A DNA stretch of 32,421 nucleotides from Diaporthe sp. PMI_573 (GCA_021399435.1 JAJTUP010000191.1:1-32421), one strand, 5' to 3'; numbered from the stretch's first letter, positions 18,705 to 29,639 are shown. Notes: generated by a model from the sequence alone, not told the origin. Program-made: numbers and translations.

Positions 18705-18930
18705 GTTTGCGCGGTGAGGTCGAAAGAGTGTGGACGATCTGCTTCGTCCTGACAGCCAGAAAAGGGTGTGATGAGGCTGGCTTTCCGCACTGGTCCGCAG
18801 CGGTTTTGCAGCCGGCCCGAAGCGGTGACTGACCTGGAGGGGCTTAGCGTCAAGTTGCTGATTGGTGGAACCCCACCAAACCAGGGGCAGGAGATCCCTT
18901 CCAACCCTTTTCCACCTTCCCTTTTGTATC
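18705..18930. promoter_or_regulatory. 226-bp divergent promoter inside the transposon
   Basis: It separates the ATG of the integrase (minus) from that of the Cys/His protein (plus) and must drive both. It contains GGTCCGCAGCGG (18792-18803), one of three copies of that palindrome in the element, with the other two near the element's ends. Confidence 0.55.
18792..18803. promoter_or_regulatory. GTCCGC(A/T)GCGG palindrome, copy 2
   Basis: GGTCCGCAGCGG in the divergent promoter, suggesting self-regulation if the site binds a transposon protein. Confidence 0.35.
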
Positions 18931-19819
18931 ATGTCCGTGGAAAGTCTCGTGGCCAACGACGGCGCCATGTCCACAGGCGATACAGTCGTCGTAAGTGAGA
19001 CCACGACCGCTGGCACGACAGATGGGGACTCTCGTAGCCGGAACGCCCCAGTGAAGGGGAGCAGAAGATTGATCCAACCCAGTATCCGCAAACCCGCGGC
19101 GAAGATTACCGTACGATCCAGTAAGTCCTCATGCGAAGCGACGGATGCTAACTTGCCTGTCCGAGCAGAAGAAGAAGCAGACGAAGAAGGCCCCTCCCCG
19201 TGGTTCGGTGCGTCACTTCCCGTGCCGGCCCTGCGTCACTCGCGCCACAAGGGCTCCCGGCCATGAATGTGCCTCTCAAGACAGTATGCTTGGTTTCCCA
19301 AGGCCGTACACCTCCTACGCTGACATGCACGGAGTAGATACAGGTGCTGCGTGCTGGGACTGTGCAAAGACCGGCCACACATGCAGGCCGGTAAGACATC
19401 TCTGCTCTGTCAGGTAACAAGCCACTGACCAATCTGCGTTGCTAGGTCCCCGCTGCGGCTCATGCTGCTGTGCGTGCCTTTTGGGACCTGAACCGGCAGT
19501 TCAGTGGCGTGAATGACGATCCGGATGATGCCTGGCGCGCTGCTGCGCTGCGCGCCGCACAGCAGTTACGAGCTTGCGGTAGTGGTGCGGCTCCTCCTGC
19601 CGCTCCAGTACCAGCTCCTGCTTTGGATTCGTTTGGGGAGGTATTAGAGAAGAGTCTTGAGGAGAGAAAGGTTATAGCGTTGGAGGCCATCGCCGGAGCT
19701 GCTCGGCTCTGGGTTGTAAGTGTGATCAAAATCAACAGATGCAATGCAACTACTAACTCAATGTTTAGCAGCTCATTCAGCAAGGCGAAGACGATGAAGA
19801 GGAGGATGAGGATAATTGA
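18931..19819 (+). CDS. Transposon Cys/His-rich accessory protein with acidic tail (4 exons)
   Basis: Exons 18931-19110, 19169-19390, 19446-19715 and 19769-19819 total 723 nt, 240 residues, in phase. The first donor is GTACGA, chosen over the canonical GTAAGT at 19121 because only it keeps the Cys-rich frame. The last intron has a perfect TACTAAC branch site. After a Ser/Thr-rich start and a KKKQTKK basic patch come HFPCRPCVTRA...GHEC and AACWDCAKTGHTC, eight Cys/His positions that could bind two zinc ions. A helical domain follows (VRAFWDLNRQF, DDPDDAWRAAALRAAQQL), then an Ala/Pro linker, a helix and an EDDEEEDEDN end. It has the look of a DNA- or histone-binding transposon protein. I do not recognise a named family. 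The integrase also ends in an acidic tail. Confidence 0.72.
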
Positions 19820-19871
19820 GAAGGGGCATAAAGCTTAATGCCGCTTTGAACAGAATAGAAATGCAATCTGC

Positions 19872-19884
19872 TGGTCCGCTGCGG
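19872..19884. promoter_or_regulatory. GTCCGC(A/T)GCGG palindrome, copy 3
   Basis: TGGTCCGCTGCGG, about 160 bp inside the right end, followed at once by a second half (GCTCGCTGCGGCG). Confidence 0.35.
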
Positions 19885-20017
19885 GCTCGCTGCGGCGACT
19901 GTATCTTCCCTGTCACTCGCAAAAATCAAGAAATTCAAGCTGAGGTACCTAGGCCAATGTACTGCGGGTCAGCGCGAATATGTCTCTAACCTAATTTGGC
20001 ACCTGCGTGGTGATTTT

Positions 20018-20040
20018 GGGGGTTTTGCAACAGTGACCCC
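20018..20040 (-). repeat. Right terminal inverted repeat
   Basis: The plus strand reads GGGGGTTTTGCAACAGTGAC then CCC, followed directly by TA. It is the inverse of the left end of the element. Confidence 0.85.
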
Positions 20041-22168
20041 TATAGCCTGCCGTAGACAACAGTCAACAGCAAATTCTGGTGCGCCAGTTGCGCGAGCCCA
20101 GGCTAGAACGGAATGGAATCGACCGGTCTAGACCTGTGATCGGCACCTGGGTCTCACCTGCTGCCGTGGGCCGTTGCTTACCACAGTACTTAACAGCTTA
20201 TCTGATCAGTACCTCTGGACTACACAGGCTGTCACAGTACGCCGGGGGAGTCTACCGAGACTCAGCAAGACTACCTACGTACCTAGGTACCGAGCAGATA
20301 GTCCAGGTTTGTGGGCGAGGCCTGTGTGCAGCTTCCAAGGCCGTTGGGAAGCACGTTCGACAGCAGGCCTGGGATAGATACAGACACTAATATAATACGT
20401 CCCCAGGTTACCATGGACCCATTCAGTCAGTCAATCTCTCGCCCACCACTCCTACCCAAGCTCACACTCCCCCTCATTGCACACAAGTCATTGCTGGGCA
20501 AATGATGCTACACAACCAACTACACGTGTAGGAGCAAGTGTGGCCCTGGTGGGCTTGGCTCCGGGTCTGTGGACCATGGCGACGATCACGATCGCCCAGC
20601 TCGACCACACCTGCGGCCATCCCATCCTACCTTTCGGGCCCATCTCCAGATCGTACCTCGAACTGTAGCAAGCACGTCCTAGAGGTACTCGGGCCAGGCA
20701 CTGCCCTGCCCTACCAACCAGAACCCTTGGCTCCGAGACATGCTTTTATTCTCCTTTCTCGTTTCGGGCCACCAACAGAGTCACAGATGGCAATAGTCCT
20801 CACCGCACACTTGTCATCTGTCCATAAAGGGCACACAAATTATAATAAAGAATCCTTCGAGAAACGCCCAGTCCAGCCCGGCCTGTTCCACTTTGCTCAC
20901 CCATCCGCAGCCCACGCCACCAGTGCAGGCCCACGACGACCACACACACAAGCTCAAAGCAATCACCCGCCGCGCGATCTAGACTTCGGGAGACCTACCA
21001 CACCCCTGTTCCATCGTATTCACACCATACTGTTACCGAACCTCGTCTCATCCAGAGCCAGTCCAGCCCTCGGTCCATCAATGCGCGTCTGTTTCTCGAC
21101 TGCCCAGCGTGACAGTCCGTCCAGTCCGCAAGTCCGTCTTGCCAGGCCGCCTTGTCTTGTAGTCCACCCCGACTGACCATCTTCTCGGCAGTCTCGTCTT
21201 GTCTCGTGCCGTGTCATCGCCCTCGACTGCTGCCCTCTAGCCCAATCTGGTCCTGTCACTCCATCTTTACGGCTCTTCCTACTCCCGATTCGGCTGCTTG
21301 TTTGCTCGCTCTCTCTGTCTAGAGTCTAGCCACGCGGCAGTCGCAGACCACCACACCCCCACCACTCCAAGCCATTCATCCTCTAGGTGGTTCGCAAGAT
21401 ACAGCCAACTGCCTCGGCCACTTACATAAGATTAGTAGGTACGTGGATCCATCTCCTCGCCCGAGTCATTCCCACCGGCCTGATCGCACAGGCTGTATCC
21501 GCCAGTTTGGGCGGACGGGTGGGCGCCCGGGACGACGGAGGGCGACGTTCGGACCCAAACGCCTTCTTCCCACCAGCGCGTCGCTACGGACTCTAGCTAA
21601 CCTGCATTAGGAGAAGATCCCTTGTCGCCGCTCATCCGTGGTCATCACCTTCGCAGGCCCGTTCTCTCGAGGTGCCTTGCTACCGCCTTACGCGTTCGTC
21701 GCAGAGCGACTCGAGCGCCATTGCAACTGCACATAATCTGTGCTGAGTTCCCCCGAAAGTTGCCAAGTCACTTCACCCATTATCCAAGACGATTCCTCCT
21801 TCCCGAGGACCTCGTCATCCCGCCTTCGTCCTCACTCTTCCTGGGGGTGGCCTGGATATCAGCTCTCCCAACTCCTGTATGAGATTCGCACTAGAACCCC
21901 CCCCCCCGAGTGCTACCCCTGGCTCTTCTTCGCTGGCCCTGGCCACATCTCGATCTTCCCCAGCATCTCTACTCCCTCTCCACTGGTGGCCCACGCCTTG
22001 TCTATCATTCCCTGCTTGCTTTTTCCGCTGCGTTGCGGGTACGCTCCTCCAATGCCATACTTATGCTAGCTGCTTTCCTCCTACCCTTGCCATTTTATCC
22101 GGTGTACGAAGACGGGGGCCGTTGACTGACAATCGTCGGTTCGACAGCCTTCGATTTCTTCTCTCTTC
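20041..22168. promoter_or_regulatory. Long pyrimidine-rich upstream region of the histidine kinase
   Basis: About 2.1 kb without a convincing gene. It contains a TACGTACCTAGGTAC palindromic motif (about 20275-20290) of a type common upstream of Sordariomycete genes, many CT-rich tracts and an 11-nt C run (21897-21907). Several ATG-started frames occur before the kinase ATG, for example a 30-codon frame at 20413 (MDPFSQSISRPP). If the transcript starts far upstream these would act as upstream frames; mapping is needed. No TATA box stands out. Confidence 0.5.
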
Positions 22169-25100
22169 ATGACTCTGGAACCCAAGGCCTCGCTGCGTAA
22201 ATTTGCTTTACCTATCAACAACCAGGCCGATCTGCCTTCCGTTGCCTCTACCTCCGCCTCTGCCTCTATTCCCGCTTCCGCACCTTGCAACCACCAGTCT
22301 GCTTCGTTCTTGTCGGCTTCTAGCTACCCGGCGATACCCCCTGGGCCTCTGACTGCCACTGTGGCTACGCCTTCGCACCCATATCCACAACAACCACCGC
22401 CGGGCGCAAGCAGAAACTGTCACCAACCCTCGGAGGAGGCTATCAGACTTGCTGCCCAGCTGGTCACAGGGCGCGGATTCGACATCAGCCGATATGGTCT
22501 GACCGCTGCTGCCACCGTTCGCGATCAATCTGGCCTTGATGCCGTCGCCTCTGTCAACGGCCTCCATTCACCATCTTTTGCCTGGGCCGCTCCTCCCTTT
22601 CGTAAACCGGCACAACCCTGGAAGCCGCCCGACAGCCAGGGCTTCGCGCTACCCAGACTCAAGGCGCGTCGGACGAAACGGCCGGTTGACCAGGGCCAAC
22701 TCGACGACGCTTTTATTACCCCAGCAGCGAAGAAGCCGCGCCGACCTACACTAGGCAGTCTTGACCTCCCCAAGCTTGCTCCTCCTCGAATTCCTGAGGA
22801 CTTGCCCCTGTCCAACGGTGTCTCGCCATTGTTTTTCTCTAATTCATCTTCGAAGCACATGACGGGTCGACCACCAAGCTTCTCCACTTCGGAGCCATCC
22901 GGTGCCATGATACACCGCCTGCGCGATGAGCAAGGCACTGTTAGAACCGTCAGGCTCCCTAGGGGGCACGTCAGCTCTGCGAGCCCGGCGAGAGCTCAGA
23001 GCATGAGCACCCCTGGCAGCGGTGGGTCCGCAGGGAGTCAGTCTTCCCGAGCCCTGGACAGTCGCTTGATGTCACCAGAACTACAGGATCTCCATGGCGT
23101 AGGCGTGATCGAGCTACTGGATCAAGACGAGCGGCCAACCTTCATAATCGACTTGATGGACACGTCAAACTTCGGCCCTGGTCCATTGAAGGTAGTCTGG
23201 CGCAATGCAGCGCTGAGGGCCGCCGCTGGAGTAGACGAGCTGATTTCCAAAAGCGCAGAGGGCAGCGTCGATTTCTCCCGGTTCAAAGCATGGACCGTCA
23301 GCTTTGTAAAAGAAAAGAGGCCCATGGATGTGTGTTTGCCGTCGCTGTCATATGGAGGCATCAGTTGGACATGCTCGACTGTGAGAAATCGTTTCCGCTT
23401 CGTCAGTGGCAACAGCGCCGCAGTCTCAATTACACCCACTTCGCCGGCTCCCATAGCACGCGCTTCGTCGATTCTCGAACAACGATCTCAAGCACAGAGC
23501 GCTAGCCGAGATACCCACACCCCCGGCCGAGAGAGAGCCCTCAGCGACCTTGATTATTTTGGCGATGCTGAGCCGGATCAGGCCTTAGCTGCCTCACGCC
23601 GCGCACACTCGGAGCCCAGGGACCTGAGGGATATGAGGCCGGACACACCAATTGTTACGACAGACGACGTCTACGACTGTGACGATCCATTAGCTTGTCC
23701 TGTGTCGTTTGATTGGACCAGGATAGTGGATACGAGCAGCATGCTGCCACATTTACAGTTCGCCAGATCGAAGGACTGGGCGGCCACCCCTCTAGGACCC
23801 ATTGAAGGATGGCCAGCAGACTTGCGAACCATGTCCAATATGATTATGGGCAGTCCACACCCTGCTGCCATGTACTGGGGACCGGAGCACACGGCGCTCT
23901 ACAACGAGGCATACCTAGATTTGGCAGGCAACAAGCACCCGAAGCTGATGGGCCAGTCTTATACTGAGGCTTGGGCGGAAATATGGGACGAGATAAAGCC
24001 AGTCTTCAATGCTGCGTGGAACCATGGCCAGGTAACGTCATTTCCTCATTCTCCCCCGGACAGACGCTTTGTAGACTCCAGTATCTACACCCCATAAACG
24101 AGAGGCGGAGCGGGATCAGGCCCTTCAAGGCCCTATGGTACTGCCGGGCGGCCAGGGACCCTTGGCCCAGAGTGCTGGAGAAGATTTCCGAGCCAACAGT
24201 CGCGTTGCCGGCTAACCTTCTCGTCTGCAGGCCACAATGAAACAAGATGATCGGCTCTTCCTGAATCGAAATGGTTTCCTAGAGGAAACTTTCTTTAACT
24301 GGTCTATCGTCCCACTCCTAGGCTGCGATGGGTCCGTGGTGGCACTGTACAATCCTGCGTTCGAGAACACCCGCCGCAAGGTCAATGAAAGGAGGATGCT
24401 TACGCTCCGCGAAATTGGCGAGAGCACATCGCATGCTCGCAACGTGGGACAATTCTGGAAGCGTGTTCACGAAAGTATGAAATATAATGAGTGGGACATT
24501 CCTTTCGCCCTGATCTACTCAGTCACCGAAGACTCAGAAAGCGAGGTCTCGTCGATGCATTCAGGCAGCGTGGTCAACCCTCCGCAAATCATCCTCGAAG
24601 GCTCAATAGGAATATCCGCCGACCACCCAGCTGCGACACCATGGATCGATCTGAAGACCAGCGAGGAAGGCTTTGCGCCGTACATGAGGAGGTCAATGGC
24701 ACAGCCGATGGTCCCTGTTGTCCTGTCCAAGGACGATGGGACACTACCACAGAGCCTCATAGAGGGGATCGAGTGGCGAGGATTCGGCGATCCTTCCAGG
24801 AACATCGTCGTATTTCCTGTTCATCCCACCACCGGCGACACCGTTGTTGGTTTTGTCGTCATGGGTATCAATCCCCGGAGGCCATACAACGATGATTATC
24901 GATTGTTCGTCAACCTCATGTGCCGACAACTGGCTACTTCGATGGCCTCGGTAGTCTTGTTCGAAGAAGAGATCAAGCGTGGTCAGCAGGCCGCGCGCCT
25001 TGCTGCGTTGGACCGCCAACAACTCTCAATTCAGTTGCGTCTGCGAACACAAGAGGCCGTCGAAAGCGAGTACAAATTTACGCGGCTGGCGGAATTTGCT

Positions 25101-27009
25101 CCTGTCGGTATTTTTATCGCCAATGCAGAAGGGAACATCAACTTCTGCAACGACTCGTGGTGGGAGATCTCGAGGCATCCCCGGACAATCAACTCAATCA
25201 ACACATGGATGGAGAGCGTCCTGCCTGTTGACAGGCCAACCATCGAGGCCGCCTGGCGGAGGTTGATCGACGAGAAGGTGTCCATTGTCCAAGAGTTCCG
25301 GTTCAAAGCACGTCGCGAGTTCAATGGCCACCCTATTGATACGTGGGCCTTGATGAGCGCATATCCCGAGAAGGACAGTGACGGGGCAGTCAAAGCCGTT
25401 TTTGGTGTTATAACCGACATTTCACAGCAGAAATGGGCAGAGGCATTCCAAAACCAGCGCCGGGAAGAGGCAGTTGAGCTCAAGCGGCAGCAAGAAAACT
25501 TCATTGACATGACGAGTCACGAGATGCGCAACCCACTGAGCGCCTTGTGCCAGTGCGCAGACGAAATCATCGGCAGCATCGGTGCATATCGCAAGAGCGA
25601 ACCCGAGGTAGCCAAGCGCTTGAGCAAAATGCTTGAAACCTGTCTCGAAGCCGCCAATACCATATCGCTGTGCTCAAACCACCAAAAGAGAATCGTGGAC
25701 GATGTCTTGACGCTGTCGAGGCTCGATTCCAGGATGGTGGAAGTAACGCCGACTGTTGTCAGTCCAGTGGAAGTCATACAAGCAAGTCTCAAGATGTTCG
25801 ACGCGGAGCTGGCATCGAGCAGCATCAAGGCCGATTTTCGCATCGATCAGTCCTACCGGGACTTGGGGATTGAGCTTGCACGACTCGACCCGGCTCGCCT
25901 ACAACAGGTTATTATCAACCTCCTCACCAATGCGATCAAGTTCATTCAAAAGCAAGAGGAACGGTCCATCGTCATCACTCTCGCGGCGTCCAAGGAGGCG
26001 TGCCAGTCCCAAATATGTGGGATCGAATTCTTCCAGGACGACCCGGAGACCCAGCAAGACATCACGGACAAGGCCGATTGGGGCACTGGCGAGAAATTCA
26101 ACCTGCACGTTTGTGTGGCGGATACTGGGCCTGGTCTGACAGACGAGGAGCGGTCGATGCTATTCCAACGATTCCGGCAGACCTCGCCTCGAACACACGT
26201 CGAGTATGGTGGATCTGGGCTCGGTCTCTTCATCTCGCGGATGCTCACAGAGCTACAGGGCGGTCAGATTGGCGTCGTCAGCGAGAAAGGCGTCGGTAGT
26301 ACCTTCGCCTTTTACATCAAGAGCCGCAAATCTGTTGAGCCGCAGCTTCCTAGCCCCCATACAGACGGGGCTGATTTTCTCACGATACAACCAGCTATCA
26401 ATCCCGGGACGATAGATGTTCTGGTTGTCGAGGATAACCAGGTTAACCAGAAGGTGCTGGGTCGGCTGCTGAGGAACTCGGGCTTCAGGGCACACCTGGC
26501 GAATCATGGAGGCGAAGCGATTCAGAAGCTCCAGCGTTCAAGGCACTGGGATCATGAGGCAGCAATTGCCCAGGGCTTCGGGCCGTTGAGTCCCATCGAA
26601 GAACAGGAGGACATGATCGATGTCTCCATCATACTTATGGACCTGGAGATGCCCGTAATGGACGGGACAACGTGCGCGCGTACGATTCGGGAGCTGGAGA
26701 AGCAGGGCGTACTCACGGCCCACATCCCGATCATCGCAGTCACGGCGTACGTGAGGCCTGAGCAAATTGGGGAAGCATTAGCCTCTGGGATGGTATGTAC
26801 AAGCCATGTTGAACCTTGCGGGGATATGTTTTTATGTTGCCTGAACTGACCTGCAATGCCCCTCCTTGCAGGATGATATCGTTTCGAAACCTTTCCGCGC
26901 CCGCGAACTGACACCCAAGATCACGGAGCTTTTACTAAAGTCGCCGGCTGGACAAACGCCTTACTCGCCTTTGTCCATGGCCTCCCCTAATGCCGATCCC
27001 GGGCCTTGA
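22169..27009 (+). CDS. Hybrid histidine kinase with PAS, GAF-like and receiver domains (3 exons)
   Basis: Exons 22169-24031, 24231-26792 and 26872-27009 give 1520 residues. Intron 1 (199 nt, GCTAACC branch site, CTGCAG acceptor) and intron 2 (79 nt) are both in phase. Order: Ser/Pro/Ala-rich tail (1-300); PAS-like domain (about 300-440); second PAS-like domain with ATPLGPIEGWP and YNEAYLDLAG (about 515-640); GAF-like region (about 680-865); PAS with APVGIFIANAEG and INFCNDSW (about 900-1020); HisKA with TSHEMRNPL, phospho-acceptor His about 1051; HATPase with NLLTNAIKF, DTGPGL, LFQRF and GSGLGLFIS (about 1181-1320); receiver with VVEDN, phospho-acceptor Asp about 1425 in LMDLEMPVMDG, and Lys about 1481 in SKPF, encoded by the last exon. 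It is a cytosolic, no-transmembrane phosphorelay sensor signalling through Ypd1-type transfer; the stimulus is unknown. All catalytic boxes are intact. Confidence 0.93.
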
Positions 27010-27938
27010 TTCGACACTTCTAGCGACCTCACGCGAAGCACATTCTCCTTTGACAACACGGATTCCCGTGTCGACGGGTTCAGAGCATGCCGGGGGGCGG
27101 GGGCCTGCATGTGGTCAATTACTGGTATTATTTGCACAGAAATGGATAGAGAGGGCGGGTTAACATCAGACAGGATCACGAAAAGGCGGATCCACTCAGC
27201 ACATTTCGACGGACCTCGTGTCCCGGAGTTGGGAACTACAACATCGCATGGTTACTTACATCTTGGCGTTTACCAGAGCGGAGCCGTACACTCGATTATC
27301 AAAACAGAAGAAGCGCCTGCGGAAGGGATAACAGGCCTGTGATTGAACTGGGTACGGCATTTTGTTTGGTCTCCTTACCATATCATTGACCCTGGCGTCA
27401 CCTATCTAAATCTGGCAATGTGGGCATCGCGCCGTTCCAAATGGGGGGCGGCTGCGGCGGCGGATATACATGTGTTTCATCTGCCTTTGCTACGGATGCA
27501 TTAGACTGGTTGGGTTTTGCTGGTATTTCCGTTTCCCTTTTTGGTCAGCATGTTTGTGGGATTTCTGTTTGTTTGTTTTTCTTCTTGTCTTTTATGGTGC
27601 CAGGGATGATGTAAATATTGATACCCAGAGACGTTTACGAAGACGACGCACACATCTATTTACACCTCTGCGTTTTGCGCAAGCGAGAAAAACTTGATAA
27701 TGGGCTTGATATTGGTATAATGAAGTTTCTCTGTGGAACCGGGGATATGTTTGTGCCAATGCTGGTCGTCCGTCAGCCACCGGCTGTCCTCTGTGCTGCC
27801 TGTGTTGGCTTGTTCAATGTTTTAGAGTGCTGTGATGTTGCGTCTGGTCGGGCGTAGACTTAGATTCATGATTTATTTGTTAACGTAGTTTCTCCTGCTC
27901 TCTTTGAGTATTCCCTATACGTTGAAGCGGGGGGTGTC
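27010..27938. other. 3' flank of the histidine kinase, no gene seen
   Basis: It probably contains the kinase's 3' untranslated region, including a T-rich stretch near 27,520-27,600. Short frames on both strands are not convincing. Confidence 0.45.
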
Positions 27939-28433
27939 TTAACGTACATGCCCTTCCTTTCCATGTGAGCCCTGCCGCCCTCCAACCCGCCGCCCCCCCC
28001 AAAAAGGCTGAGCGCCAACTGCGTCTTCTCCCCCATTTAAGTACCACACTCGCGGCCCGGACCTAAATCCTGCGAGGGCCGAGACCATGGGGGCCCGAAT
28101 GGGGGACCAGGCACACCCGTCCTTCGCCCGGTGACACTCTTTGCAGAGCCAGAAACGGTGACCGGAGCTATCTTTCTCGATATCGTATCCGTGCTCCCAA
28201 ACCCATCCCGTCCGCTGTCTTCTTCGTTGCTTACTGGCTAAATATCCTGGAAGGCGGTTCCAATTGATGCCTTCGTACGCCGAGTGACCAGCCGAGGAAG
28301 AAGTGTCCTCTGTCGCTTCTCTATTGTCATCGGATCGATTGAAGCCGGCCGCCGTATAGGGATCGCTGTTGGCGATAGAAGGAGGTGTTGAAATCAGCGC
28401 TGCTGAGATATCGGTACTCTTAGAATGAACCAT
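27939..28433 (-). pseudogene. hAT transposase N-terminal remnant (BED-finger region)
   Basis: The first about 100 of 164 residues match the beginning of fungal hAT transposases: a Ser/Thr-rich lead, then NWNRLPGYL, KQRRRQRTGWVWEHGYDIE and HRFWLCKEC, the first half of a BED-type zinc finger (C-x2-C) with the aromatic residues before it. After CHRAK the frame turns into Gly/Arg-rich sequence with no family resemblance and ends at 27939; the second half of the finger and the whole catalytic domain are missing. Full hAT transposases are 600-800 residues. The promoter side is AT-rich and may be the element's end. Confidence 0.7.
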
Positions 28434-28519
28434 TGTAGCGAGAGGATGGATACAATTCTGACCGGAGCGGGGCCGCGAGCGGAGGCTAATTCAGGCAATT
28501 CCACACGCGATGGGCGCGA

Positions 28520-28623
28520 CGCGTGTTGGCCGAGAGTGGGTCAACTTGTCCCGGGTTACACGCGGTGATTGGCTAGCATATTATCTAAATGAATTCAGAT
28601 ATCCAAATAAATCCGGCCCCTGC
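28520..28623 (-). mobile_element. Possible 5' end of the hAT remnant
   Basis: On the minus strand CAGGGGCCGGATTTATTTGG starts at about 28623, 190 bp before the hAT start codon. hAT ends typically begin CAGGG or similar and continue in A/T-rich repeats. No matching second end or 8-bp duplication was found, so this is a guess from position and composition. Confidence 0.3.
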
Positions 28624-28710
28624 GATTTGATTTGATTTGAATTCGTTTTAGCTTGATTTGATTTGATTTGATTTGGATTTATTTGAATTTATTTGAACTC
28701 ATTTATTTGT
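28624..28710. repeat. (GATTT)n pentanucleotide repeat, imperfect
   Basis: Runs of GATTT interrupted by AATTCGTTTTAGCT, then decaying into ATTTGAATTT copies. Its right end overlaps the stop codon of the 185-aa gene on the minus strand. Confidence 0.9.
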
Positions 28711-29256
28711 TGACAAGTCTGCTTGCATCTTAGGCTTGGACAAAGCCTGAGATGACCCGTGGCGTTGTGAAGACATTAAGAGGTCTGTTTCAGCGACCTC
28801 ATGACCTTGTTCGGACTGGGACATCAACTTATCAACGTCTTCGACGCTAAGTAAAGTTGTATACTGATTTGCATTGCTGTAATCGTCGAGAAAGAGGGTG
28901 TAGAGCTCTCCGCCCATATCGTAGGTCGAGTCGCTGTTGCCTGACCGATCCTCCTGTAGGTTTAACAGAACTTCTGTGGCTTGGTAAATCTCGATGCTGG
29001 TTCTGTCATGAAATCCGTTCTTGATGTCTGGTTGTAAAAGAGCAGTGTCCTCGGCAGGACGACTTGGACATTTTGGACTACTAGAACGGGGCAAGTCTCT
29101 CGCCTCTGCCTCGGAGACTGGGCTACTCCAGCTCACAAACGACGAAGCTGACCAGGACGCACCATTTCGCGTGTATTCAGTCGTGCCTTGCCCAGAAAAC
29201 AGCTGGACGTGGTCTGCGTCTGGGTTATGCTTGGATGGAGCATGTTCGGCTGCCAT
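28699..29256 (-). CDS. Unrecognised 185-aa Ser/Asp-rich protein
   Basis: One intronless frame from ATG at 29256 to TGA at 28699. It is hydrophilic and rich in Ser, Glu, Asp and Gln, with no signal peptide, transmembrane segment or Cys pattern. The centre (SIEIYQATEVLLNLQEDRSG, ELYTLFLDDYSN, TLLSVEDVDKLMSQSE) looks like amphipathic helices of a small regulatory or intrinsically disordered protein. A TATATAAG element lies 158 bp upstream of the ATG on the same strand, which supports expression. The last codons run into the GATTT repeat, so the C-terminus may have been altered by repeat expansion. I do not recognise a family. Confidence 0.55.
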   Translation of the reverse strand: MAAEHAPSKHNPDADHVQLFSGQGTTEYTRNGASWSASSFVSWSSPVSEAEARDLPRSSSPKCPSRPAEDTALLQPDIKNGFHDRTSIEIYQATEVLLNLQEDRSGNSDSTYDMGGELYTLFLDDYSNANQYTTLLSVEDVDKLMSQSEQGHEVAETDLLMSSQRHGSSQALSKPKMQADLSTNK

Positions 29257-29413
29257 TGTGGGATGTAACTAGTCTTTATTCATATAAGAGATGCCCAACG
29301 AGAGGAATGATTGTTGACGATGTATTCAGGAGTCTTTTTTCAGCTTGGTTGATTGTTTGAAAGAAGGCAAAGAGAAGAAGCCAGGAAAATACTTTGAAGG
29401 GACAGCTGGCCGC

Positions 29414-29421
29414 CTTATATA
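29414..29421 (-). promoter_or_regulatory. TATA box of the 185-aa gene
   Basis: Minus strand TATATAAG, 158 nt upstream of the ATG at 29256, with a purine/pyrimidine-skewed leader between. Confidence 0.5.
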
Positions 29422-29639
29422 TCTGTGTGGAAAACCCCGGCTGGAGTTGTAGTAGGCAGGAGTGACTGTTGGATGCACTCCATGGGTGTGAAGATTGTTG
29501 TGTGGTGGCAAGGCTACAACGTAAGCATGTTAAGTATGTTAGATAGGAGCGCTCTCAAAGTCCGGAAAGAATCATTTAATACCGGTACAAGTTTGCATTT
29601 GAATGATGCAGAAGTCAACTATCACGCCTGATTTTAGAT

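Larger units (their letters stand above)
14935..20040. mobile_element. Complete 5.1-kb three-gene DNA transposon with rve integrase
   Basis: Two matching ends define it. The left end starts GGGGGCACTGTTGCATAACC and the right end, read inward on the minus strand, starts GGGGTCACTGTTGCAAAACC; 21 of 23 positions agree. Dinucleotide TA sits immediately outside both ends (14933-14934 and 20041-20042), consistent with a TA target-site duplication. Inside are three spliced, open genes and nothing else: a SUMO-motif protein (plus), the DDE integrase (minus) and a Cys/His protein (plus), with the last two divergent from a 226-bp shared promoter. All three remain open, unlike the decayed elements elsewhere in the window. 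The 2-bp TSD is short for rve-type integrases (4-6 bp is usual), so the boundary needs a check. I cannot place it in a named superfamily; Ginger-like or IS3EU-like elements are the nearest concepts because they too carry rve-type transposases. Confidence 0.82.

Noticed and set aside
14935..20040. Starship-type giant element or Crypton
   Set aside because: The recombinase is a DDE integrase, not a tyrosine recombinase, and the element is only 5.1 kb with inverted repeats.
14935..20040. LTR retrotransposon carrying the integrase
   Set aside because: There are no long direct repeats, reverse transcriptase, protease or capsid; ends are short inverted repeats and the genes contain introns.
20538..21176. 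212-codon plus-strand frame upstream of the histidine kinase
   Set aside because: Low-complexity Pro/Ser/His composition follows from CT-rich DNA; no domain or splice pattern supports it.
22525..22938. 137-codon minus-strand frame inside the histidine kinase
   Set aside because: Antisense shadow of the Ser/Pro-rich N-terminal coding region.
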